Under the pieces are notes generated by a model. That model did not search any database, was not told where the DNA came from, and worked only from the letters and a program-made list of their open reading frames with translations. A stretch of DNA of 64,000 nt from Polytrichum commune (taxonomy: Eukaryota; Streptophyta; Polytrichopsida; Polytrichales; Polytrichaceae): assembly GCA_950295325.1 (NCBI GenBank), contig OX485806.1:40484001-40548000 (forward strand), in the 5' to 3' direction. Position numbers and translations under genes: made by a program. Below are positions 8,598 to 19,249 of the stretch, in pieces (positions within the stretch are counted from its first letter, which is position 1; each line of letters opens with the position of its first letter).

Positions 8598-9880
8598 TCA
8601 CAAAATTCGGATGCCCATTGGAGTTTGTAAGCGATCAAGGAAGTCATTTTATTAACGACACCATCAAAGTGCTCACTCAAGAATTTATGATTTTACATCG
8701 AAAGTCAACAACCTATTACCCACAAGCTAACGGGCAAGCTGAGAGCACCAACAAAGTGATCAAGATCGCCCTAACCAAAATGGTCAACGCCAACCGAACA
8801 GATTGGGACACCAAGTTGCATGCAGCACTTTGGGCATATAGGACAGCCTATAAGGTGACAACAAAGCACACCCCATTCTCTTTAGTATTTGGGACAGAAG
8901 CTTTGTTACCTATGGCCTACCTACATCCTGACGTTCACCAACAAAGGAGCCAGGATATACATCCCATTCTTAAGAAAAGGATGGAGCAACTCCAAATCAT
9001 CGATTTAACTCGACATGAAGCAGAAAGAAACATGAGGCACATGCAATTATTGCGCAAAGATAGGCATGACCGACCTCGGAAACGGACACATTGTAAGCAG
9101 TGTCACCACGGAACAAGTAAAATTTCCCAGAAGAAAGCCAAACGGCATGATACTTTGGAGGAAGGAATTATGCAAGACACGAAGAAATCCAAGCACTCCC
9201 CAAGGAGTGAAGAGGCCGAGCTACCGGCCGTAACCAAAACACGATTTCACCCCGGCCAAAGAATCTTGTGGCACTTACGCCATAAAATACCCGGACCGGG
9301 CAAGTTCAAAATACGTTGGGCAGGACCATATCTAGTTGAACAAGTCTATGATAACGGATCAGTGGACGTTACCACCCTGCAAGGAGAAAGTTTAGGCCGC
9401 GTTAACATGAACAAACTCAAACCATATCAAGAGCCGGAGACTACCCAAGCTTATGCCTTACAAATATTAGCATGTCATATTTTAGAAGCTGAGATTAAAA
9501 ATAAACAAAACCATTCACCCAAAAGGGATAGCATAACCCAATTCCCCACTACCCCATCTAAGGAAAAGATCACCCCACACACCGGATCTACCAAATATCC
9601 GGATCAGGCAACCTTAGATGCAGAGGACTTAGAGGTCCATCGAGTCATGTTAGAAGTTTATTGGACACAACCTACACCACTGGAGGGCAACAACCCCCAA
9701 CCCATGTGTCATGATCTAACCAACCCCTTAAAGGGAAATAATACCCCCATAAACCACCTAGGAGACATCCTTAGGAAATCCAAACTTATCACGGTAGAAA
9801 CCCCTAAGAAGGATGCTAACCCCACTTACCCTACCCCACTAGGCTTAAGGGCGGGTAGGACGGATCATTTTCCCAAGTAA
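8579..9880 (+). CDS. Integrase core (second half), C-terminal domain and tail of element T Pol
   Basis: Continuation of Pol after a one-base-type frameshift near 8577-8580. The core resumes with the second catalytic Asp in VSDQGSHF (nt 8633) and the catalytic Glu in QAESTNK (nt 8741), spaced D-X35-E as in retroviral-type integrases. A GPY/F-type C-terminal domain follows (WAGPYLV, about nt 9329), and then a ~140-residue hydrophilic tail without a chromodomain. No ATG fits the beginning; a start at 8618 would be TTG, so this is not an independent gene. It stops at TAA 9878-9880. With the break, no single protein from this copy carries all three catalytic acids. Confidence 0.88.
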   Translation: MLFEEIITKFGCPLEFVSDQGSHFINDTIKVLTQEFMILHRKSTTYYPQANGQAESTNKVIKIALTKMVNANRTDWDTKLHAALWAYRTAYKVTTKHTPFSLVFGTEALLPMAYLHPDVHQQRSQDIHPILKKRMEQLQIIDLTRHEAERNMRHMQLLRKDRHDRPRKRTHCKQCHHGTSKISQKKAKRHDTLEEGIMQDTKKSKHSPRSEEAELPAVTKTRFHPGQRILWHLRHKIPGPGKFKIRWAGPYLVEQVYDNGSVDVTTLQGESLGRVNMNKLKPYQEPETTQAYALQILACHILEAEIKNKQNHSPKRDSITQFPTTPSKEKITPHTGSTKYPDQATLDAEDLEVHRVMLEVYWTQPTPLEGNNPQPMCHDLTNPLKGNNTPINHLGDILRKSKLITVETPKKDANPTYPTPLGLRAGRTDHFPK

Positions 9881-11668
9881 CCAATATGGAATTACGGACT
9901 AGGTAAAGGCTCACCTAGGACCGCCCACTGGTCAAGTAAACCAGTAAGAGCGTTTTCACCTAAATAGGTACGGGAAGTAGTGATAGAAAAACTTACAATT
10001 TAAAAGGGGAATTAAAACATGAATAGATTTAGAACAAGGGAATGATCCAAACATTAGAAGATGGTCAAAAGGATAATGAGATTTTACTCTACTTTTGATT
10101 TTAGGTCATCATAGGAAGATGTCACTAGATTACATGAAGTTAACCCATGCATGTTTCAAATAATGCCTTTTAGGAATTTAGACATTGGAAAGAGGGATAG
10201 CAAACTTACAGGCCAACATACGTAACCATCAAAGCCAGCCAATGGAGGAAATACGAGTAAAAACGATGAAAGAAGAGAATTTTCATATTTTTTAACAAGC
10301 AGGCACGGAAGGTTATTGGAGTTATGTTAGATGCAGCGGCAGTTAATGCACTGACTACTGGGATTTCAATTAGTCAATTATGAAAAGAGATTATTCCATT
10401 TATATCAGGAGAGCAACCGAGCACGAAGGATTATGGAATTTTTACATGATGCAACAGGGTTGAGAAATTGGGGAAGATTTTGGAGATTCGAGTAAAAAAA
10501 ATCACGTCAGGAGGAAAATATCGACTTCGGGAGAAAATCAACGATGAAGGACTAGTGGCTGAGAGCAGCCATGTACGAAATACGTTTAACTTATTGGATG
10601 CCAAAATAAACAAAGGATGGCAAACACTGCAGCTGGATGAGAAGCTAGCTGGCTAGAAATTTCCTTACTTTTGCAACAGGTACCTAAAGGTTGGATGTAG
10701 CAGTGGATGAAGGATTGTCACGAGCAGACATGGATGAAATGACAGCTGAGAGGCGTTTCAGCTAAATGAAGCTTCAATTGGATGAAGTTTTTGAAATAAA
10801 ACACCGGGAGTTTTACAGAGCTTATACCAGCCGTTAATAGTTTCAAAGCAACCGAAAGAGGGAAAGTGGAAGTATAAAGCAGCCTGCGAAGGATTCCCAT
10901 GTACCACAGTAAAACAAAACTCTGTCACAAGTATTGGATGGATGAAGCATTAAACTAAAACGACATTACAGTTTCGTGAAATTCAACTGGAGAAATTAAA
11001 ATCGGAATTAGACTTTGCGGTGCATACCAAATAAACAAATGAAACAGGGTTTGGCAAACACATCAGGCAACCTACGGCGGAAGAGAATTCGAATACGTTA
11101 GTCTTATTAGCCACACCAGCTCATTCACAAGAAACATTCAACTTTGACAAAAATCTGATCTGAGCATGCCAAAAACTCTGTCAACCTTATGTAAGGAAAC
11201 TGTTACAAAAGAGTAACTCCAATTTGTTTTTATTGGAGGGGTCCAACAAGTGGACCCCAAGAAAATTTGGGGATTCAACCCACCGAAGTGGGGAATCCCA
11301 CAGAAGTAACCAGTAAACCCTGTGCCAACCCACTTGCACATGGTTAGTAAGAACTTCTGGAAATAACTTCAGAAGAAAGGGAAAAGGAAACGTAAGAGCT
11401 TACCGTGCAAATTCAAATTATCTGGGCCCCACCAGCTGTGCGCGGTGACCAGTCGGGACAGGGTGTCCAACTGACCCTTCTTCTCCAACCGCCACAAACA
11501 AGAATGCCTAACCACCTTGTGTCAGCTGAACTCTTCAGCAGCCAAGAGAAACAACCCAGCTTATCTCGCAGCGTTTGAACCCGACAATCAATAGTTGTAA
11601 CACCAACAAATTGGGAGGAAGTTGCACGGGATTCAGTTGAAGGTTAAGGAGCTGCAGCAAAGTAAACC
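9881..11668 (+). other. Untranslated spacer between pol and the third ORF of element T
   Basis: About 1.8 kb with no ORF above ~70 codons that resembles a protein, no recognisable repeat and no LTR edge. Athila/Tat elements commonly have a long region between pol and the 3' LTR. If the downstream ORF is expressed from a spliced RNA, its acceptor site would be expected here; I cannot identify one with confidence. Confidence 0.5.
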
Positions 11669-14647
11669 ATGGAGTGTCCGAATGTTTATCAACCTAAACT
11701 GGATGCGAACGGCAGATTCTGGAAGGGGGTGCAGCTCACATGCCTTCAAGCATTCTCTCAAGTCCATTGGCACTCGGGTAAGTCACAATGGTACTCCCCG
11801 ACTTGCAAGCTCCATACATTTCAGGCAGTTCTTAGGGAGGCATTATCCAGAGAAGAAGGAATTCTTGAGCTCACAGACACCATGAAGAGAGGACCAGAAG
11901 ACAGACAAGATGTCTTGTATGCATTCAGTATTGATCCAGCTCTCAAATACCAGTTAACCCCAGGAGAGAGAGAATTCCTGAAGAAACTCAACCTTGAGGA
12001 TTTCCTTACCTCAAACTCTTGGGGAGTATTGCACTCTCCATTAGTCACTGAGGCAATCGCAGCATTGGAGCCGGACACCTTCTGGACTACTGTGAAAGGG
12101 GAAAAGGTCAGGCTCATTGCCGAGGATTGGAGGGAGCAGTTCAAACATACATTCCAATTAACTAAGAAGGAAGCACAACCAGTGACAAGGCAATGGAAAG
12201 TCACAGAACTGTTTCCCACATTGAAAGAGAATCCGGAAAAGGACACGGTGCACATATCAGATTGCCAGCACCCTGGTGCGAGGAGACCTTTGAGGCTGTT
12301 AAGCTCAATCTTCTGTCTCAATCCAACACACCAAAATTCCATAACCCTGGCCTTTGTGGAAATGGTTGTCGCGGCACTAAATGGCCAAGGAGCAGATTGG
12401 CCGCAAGAGTTCTATCACGAGATCACAGAAGAACTCACAACATTACACAACAAGCACCTGGCTACTAGGGTAAAGGTGGAGAAAACTTCTGTAGGGCCTC
12501 ATTTAACTCTGATCCTCAAGGCAGGAGGTGTGCTCAACATCAGGGAAGAATTGGAGGCTGGGTACAGGAGTGAAAGAGCTCTCACCTTGGAGGAGCAACG
12601 ACCTGTCCCAAAGAAGCCCAAGACTGTGGATGCCAAGGAGTCACCAGAAACACAAACCGTGATTCGACAGCGACCAGCTCGGCAGAAAGAAGCTACCACA
12701 AAAAGAGAACCAAGGAAGGCTGCCCAAGTGTACTCGGTCGCAGTGCAACCTGCAGACACCTCATCGAAAGCTCCAGAGAAGAAGGTCATCCTGGAGACAA
12801 CAGAGAGACGCCAACTCCCAAACCCTCTACCTGCCATGGTAGAGCAAATAGGCCAAGCACATCGCAGGTTAGAAAATTTACTTTCTTCTTTTACCAGCAA
12901 GGCCCCACAAGGACTGATAAACCGAATGAATGACGAGTTCTTTAAGATACAAAGGGAGAGCATCCTAAAAGAAAGCTTGGGAAAGGCTACTGATACTGGG
13001 TCAGAAGTGTTACTTAAATCCCAGAAGGTGCAACTTCAGCACTTAGCACAACGGCTGGACAATACAGACAGCCTGAACGATATTAACACCGAGACCATCT
13101 TCCGCCTGGAAGAGGAATTAGCCACATTCAGAACCAAATGGGAGCAGGCTAAGGAGGAAATCGTGTCCTTAAAAGGACAGAAGGACGAAGCCCTCGAACA
13201 GCTAAGCAAGCTCCAAACCACGACTGAAAAACATGCAGAATTAGAGGCAAAACTAACCAATGCAGAGGAATTAATTGACCTGTATGTGGAACACTCCTTT
13301 GAAACCCTGTTAGCAGATCAGGAGGAGGAAGTGGCAGGGTTAAGAGCAGAAATCCACACTGGCACGCATCAGAATCAGCAAAAACTGACCACATTGCGAG
13401 ACCAACTGGAATTCGCCGAGGAAGAAACCCGGGGTTTGAGAGGCCAGAATGCCGAGACCCTGGGGAAATTCACAAAACTCCAGCAGGTGATCGATGACCA
13501 AGCACAACAATTGCAGGGTAAAGACGCCGAAATTAGCCGCTTGAACGACTACATTGCTGAGATGAGAGACATGTTGAAGAGAAGCGATGGATTGGACGAT
13601 CGCAGGAAGAGCGACATCACCAGGCTCGAGTCCAAGGTGGCGGATTACCAGCAGGAGATACAACAGCTCAACAAAGACAAGCACAAATTGATAGCACAGA
13701 TCTCAGCAGGGGAAGGGAAGACACACCTGCTCTCAACCAGAAGTAACCTTGAACACGAGCGCAGTTCGCCTCACCCGATCATGAACAAAGAAAAACATAC
13801 CTTGACTGTTGGAGTGGCCAATAAGCTCCTGAATGAACTAAGAAAGGATCTGGCTCGCACCCAGCAGGAAAATGCAGATCTGGCTCAGCAACTCCTGAAG
13901 CAGCAGGACGAATCCGGGGAAAACACCATTCCCCACGCATCCATACACCCTAGAACAGAGATTGTTCAATGCATTCTCAAGCACACTGAGCCTTTGGACT
14001 CATTAATGCAGTATCACCGTGTGTATGGCGGATTGAACTTGTTGCTCAGCAATATTCCTTTATTGAAAACAGGGTGCAAGCTGGAATTTGCCCAGATGAA
14101 GGAAATATGGAGCCAAGCAAATGTTGCAGCCCGTGATACATTAGTGTTTATGTGGTGCCTAGGAGAAATCAAGACGCCTTTAGGGGTGATTGAAATGCTC
14201 ACAGCTTCTCCCCCTTTCTACGTCAAGAGATACATTTTGCGATGTGTCAAGTTGTGGGCACAACACCGCACTATAACCAGAGTACCCAGAGAATCACTCC
14301 CCATTCTCAAGTCATACTCACATGGCCAGTTTCATCTCATCAGGAGGATGCAACGAGATTACACCAAAGAATTCAATCAAGCCCTATTGACCTTAGCGGC
14401 GGAGGACACTGCAATCTGCTTCGAAGCAGTGCAGCAGCATCGGGCAGTCATCGCCCAACACCCTACCATGCAGCCAAATCTGAGCCAGGTAAAAGACTTC
14501 GTGAATGCTACCCTCGAAGCTCAACAAACGGCGATCTCCCACAGGTATTTCGGAGCTCTCAACAGCGGTACATTGCTGTTTCAGCCACGCTATCACGTCA
14601 GCAACCAGCAAATGAGCCCAAAAAGCATGGGGACATGCTTTCTCTGA
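11669..14647 (+). CDS. Third ORF of element T, 992-residue coiled-coil protein in env position
   Basis: I do not recognise a named family. It starts at an ATG in good context (ACCATGG) and runs open for 992 codons to a TGA that overlaps the polypurine tract. Residues 1-300 look globular (Trp- and Leu-rich, including FWKGVQLTCLQ). About 305-355 is a Lys/Arg/Pro-rich linker. About 470-750 is heptad-like and charged, for example QAKEEIVSLKGQKDEALEQL, and is very probably a coiled coil. About 765-985 is a second helical-looking domain. I see no signal peptide and no long hydrophobic segment, so an envelope glycoprotein is unlikely. Its place between integrase and 3' LTR matches the extra ORF of Athila-type elements. 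The intact frame in an otherwise broken element suggests past selection. Confidence 0.8.
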   Translation: MECPNVYQPKLDANGRFWKGVQLTCLQAFSQVHWHSGKSQWYSPTCKLHTFQAVLREALSREEGILELTDTMKRGPEDRQDVLYAFSIDPALKYQLTPGEREFLKKLNLEDFLTSNSWGVLHSPLVTEAIAALEPDTFWTTVKGEKVRLIAEDWREQFKHTFQLTKKEAQPVTRQWKVTELFPTLKENPEKDTVHISDCQHPGARRPLRLLSSIFCLNPTHQNSITLAFVEMVVAALNGQGADWPQEFYHEITEELTTLHNKHLATRVKVEKTSVGPHLTLILKAGGVLNIREELEAGYRSERALTLEEQRPVPKKPKTVDAKESPETQTVIRQRPARQKEATTKREPRKAAQVYSVAVQPADTSSKAPEKKVILETTERRQLPNPLPAMVEQIGQAHRRLENLLSSFTSKAPQGLINRMNDEFFKIQRESILKESLGKATDTGSEVLLKSQKVQLQHLAQRLDNTDSLNDINTETIFRLEEELATFRTKWEQAKEEIVSLKGQKDEALEQLSKLQTTTEKHAELEAKLTNAEELIDLYVEHSFETLLADQEEEVAGLRAEIHTGTHQNQQKLTTLRDQLEFAEEETRGLRGQNAETLGKFTKLQQVIDDQAQQLQGKDAEISRLNDYIAEMRDMLKRSDGLDDRRKSDITRLESKVADYQQEIQQLNKDKHKLIAQISAGEGKTHLLSTRSNLEHERSSPHPIMNKEKHTLTVGVANKLLNELRKDLARTQQENADLAQQLLKQQDESGENTIPHASIHPRTEIVQCILKHTEPLDSLMQYHRVYGGLNLLLSNIPLLKTGCKLEFAQMKEIWSQANVAARDTLVFMWCLGEIKTPLGVIEMLTASPPFYVKRYILRCVKLWAQHRTITRVPRESLPILKSYSHGQFHLIRRMQRDYTKEFNQALLTLAAEDTAICFEAVQQHRAVIAQHPTMQPNLSQVKDFVNATLEAQQTAISHRYFGALNSGTLLFQPRYHVSNQQMSPKSMGTCFL

Positions 14648-14657
14648 GGGGAGGGGG
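14646..14657 (+). promoter_or_regulatory. Polypurine tract of element T
   Basis: Twelve consecutive purines (GAGGGGAGGGGG) just before the presumed LTR start, where plus-strand DNA synthesis would be primed. It overlaps the stop codon of the third ORF (14645-14647). Confidence 0.8.
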
Positions 14658-14929
14658 TAAATGGTAAGCTCGCCTCCCTCGACAGTAGGGGAAGATCGGC
14701 GATCAAGAAGCACGAGGCGGTGAAGAGAACCCGTGGCCAAGTTCGACACCGAGACCACAATCGGAGGAGGAGTCGGAGCGGAGGGCTGAGAGCCCAAAAA
14801 GGAGACCGTGGGTGAAAAGACAGGAGGACGGCAGAAGAACCATGAGCGATGGGACAAAGGGCCGTCACGGGGAGAGGCCACGTGGCCGAGGGAGAAGGCA
14901 GCGGCTTAAGTACGAGCCGGGAGCGGACT

Positions 14930-15055
14930 GGGAACGCACAAGGGTTCCGGGAACGGGCCGGGAACGCGACTACGGCTCGGGAACATGACGCGTCGGCTTG
15001 GGAACGCGCGACGGTTCCGGGAACGGGCCGGGAACGTGACAGAAGTACCGGGAAC
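14930..15055 (+). repeat. GC-rich duplicated block in U3 of the element T LTR
   Basis: A segment around GGTTCCGGGAACGGGCCGGG occurs at about 14943 and again 69 bases later at about 15012, with further GGGAACG copies around it. It is a tandem duplication in the presumed enhancer part of U3. Confidence 0.7.
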
Positions 15056-15397
15056 AAGCAGGGCTTAGGCCGAATAGCGGATTACTAGTAAATCCAACGG
15101 ACGGTCGGATTAAGGGCCGGGATTAGGGCCAGTTAGATAGGACGGAATACTTAGGAGAATGTAAATAGGACCATTTTGAGAAATGTAAGGACGCGGTCCT
15201 ATTCCCGTTTATAAACACATGTCAATTAGGTAGCTAAAAGATATGAAGAGATATGTAATTAGGATTTACATGTTAGACTATTTAAATTTGAACTCTACGT
15301 ATTAAAGACATTTCAATTCGGCTATTAATAGATACAGAGTTAAAATTAGCCGAACTAACATTTACAAAAATCTTAGAAAAATATAGATTTGTAAGAC

Positions 15398-15405
15398 TAT
15401 ATAAA
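15398..15405 (+). promoter_or_regulatory. TATA box of element T LTR promoter
   Basis: TATATAAA followed by AGAGGCC. The same arrangement (CTATATAAAG, then a GGGGCC-like stretch) occurs on the minus strand in the related solo LTR at 26526-26534. Transcription would be expected to start about 25-35 bases downstream, near 15430. Confidence 0.65.
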
Positions 15406-15479
15406 GAGGCCAACTAGAGGCCCCTAATACACTTCATTCGCTCAAGCAAATTTTACATGAGTGTCAAGAGACCTCAAGC

Positions 15480-15612
15480 GTGCTACCTTTCGATAAATGT
15501 GCTACCTTTCGATTTATATGTGCTACCTTTCGATAAATGTGCTACCTTTCGATAAAAGTGCTACCGTTCGATAATGTGATACCTTTCCATATTGTGTTAC
15601 CATTCTTGCACC
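15480..15612 (+). repeat. Tandem ~19-21-bp array in the element T LTR
   Basis: About seven copies of a unit like GTGCTACCTTTCGATAAA; the later ones are degenerate (GTGATACCTTTCCATATT, GTGTTACCATTC). It lies about 75 bases after the TATA box, so it would be near the 5' end of the transcript. There are no spacers, so it is not a CRISPR array. Confidence 0.85.
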
Positions 15613-17213
15613 GAAAGGATTGACAAATCGGACGATACATTGAAGACTTAGAAAGAAGATAAAATTCCTTCTAACTTAAGGAAAACGACTAAGGTTGGAA
15701 TTTTAAAGGGCTCAAAAACTTTAGGTGAAATACCTAAGGAAGAACTTGTCGCGAGACAACATTTGTAAGAAGCCCAAGAGGGCGATCTTTTGAAGAACAA
15801 TCACAAGATTTTTGTACAAGTAACACTTGAGCTTAAAAAGGATTTTAAGTTGCTATCCGACTACTTGAGCAATTGTTGGACTAAGGTGTGTTATCCATGG
15901 CATTAGGATAGGCACCGCAAGGCATTAGATTTCCACATATGCTCCCGCATGCAATCGGAACACTACCACAACATGCTACCATTCGACGGAAGAGAATTAA
16001 GGAATTCCGAGCAACTTGAGAGAGTAAAGTTTTTGAAAAAGAATTAAAAACTTATGTGAGCCCGAAGTACGAATTGAGTTGAGAATCCGATAAGGACTTA
16101 GGAATTACATGTGAGATTTACCTAAGGGGATTTACTTAAAACGGACTACGAATGAATTAGGTTTTGGGATTCTCATGAAAGCTAACTTAATGGCTAGAAG
16201 TGGATGTACCACATACTTGAGTATAAAGTGGGAATTGAATTATGTGCCTCCACGTTTGGCAACCCCTCGGATTTGATTTACTGGAATTACATCACCGCCA
16301 CCACATGAGGGTATGATTACTACCAATTGAGGGTCCGCCAAGTGGGCATATCAAAACATCCTCTCTCATCATACCTATCAAATCGATCCAAGGTGATAGA
16401 GGAGAAATGAGTAGGGAATTAAAGAGATAAATGAGAGGCTTAATTAAGCTCTATCTTTGAGGGATATCTTCGGGAATTTGATAGATCTTATCCGTCCCTT
16501 TTGAGAATAAGGCTACCAAGGGAGAGAGTGTACGAAGAATGTTTTCATGTCCGTGGGTTTAATACAAAGCCGGGAAATATAATTTAGTGAGGGAATATGC
16601 TTGCAAACATTTTCTTCATTGATACTTGGTTTGCGAACGACTCGCTAATCATTCAAACCATGAAGGAGTTGGAGTGAATCTACAAGATATTAGACTTAAG
16701 GAATGATTTCCCTTCACAACACTTAACCTTGACATTAGAGATGTAGGGGACATTATCTTAAGATCTAAGGTACCTATCCATTTAAGAGATTATTTAAAAG
16801 GAACTACATACTGAGAAAGATTGTAAAAGTAGTTCTCGTTGAAAGTACTTTAAGGGAACATAAACTTGATACCTCGGACACTATATCCCCAAGGACTTAT
16901 GAAAGGGTCTCAATCGCCACATTCTAGATCAAAAGAAGTATTGTATACTAAATCTATATAAAGGTTTAGGAACACCAAACCTTGACATTACATTCACGGT
17001 AACATAATCTTGGAATCTTATACCAACTACTCTTAGAAAGTTTATAAGGACATTGGAGCTACATGTTACCAAATTGAGACACAGAGGAATGCAAACACCT
17101 TCACGAGACTTAGAGAAAAGGAGTTCTAATTTTGGTGGGAGTAACTTCCATGTAAACCGGTTCAGCAGCGGGTTACACCGTCTTAGGCTGGAAGGTTGAA
17201 GGTGCCCTCCACA

Positions 17214-19249
17214 CCCACCTTGTGCGACTTGTGGAAGAAATGGCTATCCCAAGAGTGGGATGATGTTTGTCACGAGTCTTTGGGGAGCTTAACACCAAGT
17301 TTTCTTCGCCGCCCGTGCTCAAGTTCGCGGAGCTTGACAAACCTTTCGAGGTGCATACGGGGGTGAGTGCCTTTGCCAATGGTGGATTATGTGTAAGATG
17401 GATGGCCATTGCATATGGGAGCATAAAGCTCGATGGTTGTCAAAGAAGACAACCAACTCATGACAAAGAACTTCTTTGCCGTAGTGCATTGCTTGAAGAT
17501 GTGGCGACATTATATGGGGTCGCACAAAGCAAAGGTCTACATGGACAATGTGTCCTAAAAGTATTTTGACATACAAGCGTAAGTGAACGCCAAGTCATTG
17601 CGGAGGCATGATAGTTTGGCGCTTATGAAGGTGGATTTGATCCACAAACCGGACCGTTGAAATGTGGTGCCGGATGCGCGAAGTAGACCGGAAGAGTTCC
17701 AAGCAATGAGAACCATCCAAACCTTGTGGCTAATGTGTGCCGGCAAAGGAAACTTGTGATGCAAGATACGGGAGGGGTAAATTAACTACCCCAAAGCACA
17801 AAAGCTTTTAGGTGAGCTTCGCAAGAGCAAGGTGCTCAAAGAGATTAAGTTGGTGGACGGATTGTTCAAGTGCAAACAAAGTCGGGTATATGTGCCACAA
17901 GGCAAGTTGAGGCTATCGGTTTTGAAGGAGGAATATTATAGTCCTATTGCCGGCCATAGAGGAGAAAGAAAAAGCCGCCATAGAATGGCGTCAAAGAGGT
18001 ACCATTGGCGGTGCATAAAGGAAGATATAACCCACTTTGTGAAGGCTTGAATCAAAGTGCCAAGTGAACCGAGCCTCTTACCAAAAGCAAGGCGGCTTCT
18101 TGTAACCGTTGCCTATCCCGTTGGCGCCATGGCATGGTATGTGCATGGACTTGATCACAAGTTTGCCGGAGTCACATGGGTATGATGCCATCTTGTTGAT
18201 GGTAGAGCGGTTTGCCAAGTTGGCACACATGGTGCCGATTGTGGGAACCGCCACCGTGTTGGAGACCGCATAGTCTTTTCTCAAAGGATGGTTGAGGCAC
18301 CACGGGTTGCCAAGAGTGATTGTGTGGGATCAAGATCCAAAGTTCACAAGTGCATTTTCAATGCATTTCTCTAAGGAGGTCGGAATGAAACTAAGGTTTA
18401 GCACGACCTTGCATTCCCAAATGAATGGGAAATCGGAGCGTGTGAATGGAGTCTTGAAGCAATACTTGAGGAACTTGGTGGGGGCGGACCAAGGAGATTG
18501 GGCGGACTATGTGGGTCGAGCGGAGTGTAATTGCAATGTAGCCACGCACTTGGCTACCAAGGGGTGGTCTTTGGTGGTGGCTTATGGAGTGGATGCGCTC
18601 CAACCTATTAACCTAGCTCTCGAGGGGGCACATTCAACACTAGAGTTCAACCAAGATGGTGAGGACTTGGCCAAGAAGCGTGAACAAGTCTTGGAGATGA
18701 CCAAGTTGTTGGTGGAGAAAGCCCGAAGGTGCTACGGAGTGCAAGTCAATGCCGGAAGACGCGAAGTGGAGAATGAGGTGGGCCAAAAGGCGTTGTTGAA
18801 TGTGAACAACTTCACTTAGCCGGAAGGCCTCACTCCAAAGTTCATGTCCAAAATTGGAGCTCCGTTTCCCATTGTGGAACAAGTGGTCAAGGACATATAT
18901 AAGTTGGAATTACCGCCGGAGATCAAAGTGCATCCGACATTTCATGTCTCATTACGAAAGTCATTTTAGGACGACACCTTGTGGCCCGATCACAAGCAAG
19001 TGATTAGGCCACCTCCCGACCTTGTGGACGTCATTTGGAACATGAGGTAAGAGGGCATCCTCAAGTGTAGGAAGCCCAAGTGAAAAGGAAAGAAAATGTA
19101 CAAAGGAATACTTGGTGAAATGGTGAGGATACCATGAGAAAGAAACCGCTTGGGTGGCGGCAAGAGACATGGTCAACACCAATGAATTGGTGAAGCACTT
19201 TGAAGAAACTAAGGCTAGACATTCCAATAAAAAGAAGCGTAGGCATTGA
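17214..19249 (+). pseudogene. Decayed pol of copy C: RNase H, integrase, chromodomain remnants
   Basis: In order: the RT connection/RNase H start with HTGVSAF where the intact relative A has HTDASDF (catalytic Asp replaced by Gly) at about 17350; an RNase H remnant to 17580; an HHCC-like integrase remnant (17832-18050, SPIAGHRGE); the integrase core (18060-18819) with MDLITS and VWDQDPKF; and a chromodomain-like tail (to 19249, ETAWVAARDMV). Stops and frameshifts divide it throughout. Compared with A, the core carries HSQMNGKSERVNG instead of HPQTDGQTERVNG, a change largely shared by the other decayed copies. Confidence 0.85.

Larger units (their letters stand above)
1..17213 (+). mobile_element. 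Element T: Athila/Tat-like Ty3/gypsy retrotransposon, 5' LTR outside window
   Basis: The order on the + strand is leader, gag, pol (protease, RT, RNase H, eight zinc modules, integrase), long spacer, a third ORF, polypurine tract and 3' LTR. The RT motif FLDDF and the DWR...YWWPT integrase N-terminal module are typical of the Athila/Tat branch; there is no chromodomain. The right end is fixed at 17213 because the following bases (CCCACCTTGTGCGACTTGTG) match, nearly base for base, the interior of the chromovirus family found elsewhere in the window. The expected 5-bp target duplication is CCCAC (17214-17218); its partner lies left of the window. Two frameshifts (near 1899 and 8578) make this copy non-functional as it stands. 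Confidence 0.9.
14662..17213 (+). mobile_element. 3' LTR of element T (about 2.55 kb)
   Basis: Begins after the polypurine tract, probably at TGGTAAGC (14662), and ends at CCTCCACA (17213), where interior sequence of another element resumes. The 3' two thirds are similar in inverted orientation to the solo LTR at 25140-27284, for example around 16945-16995 against 25360-25410 and 17110-17213 against 25140-25235. It holds a GC-rich U3, a TATA box and a short tandem array. The left boundary is uncertain by a few bases; the right one is well supported. Confidence 0.78.

Noticed and set aside
11669-14647. Third ORF of element T as an envelope glycoprotein
   Set aside because: No signal peptide, transmembrane segment or cysteine-rich ectodomain is visible; the dominant feature is a charged coiled coil.
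15480-15612. Short direct repeats resembling a CRISPR array
   Set aside because: Units follow each other without unique spacers, drift in sequence and sit in a plant LTR; it is a minisatellite.
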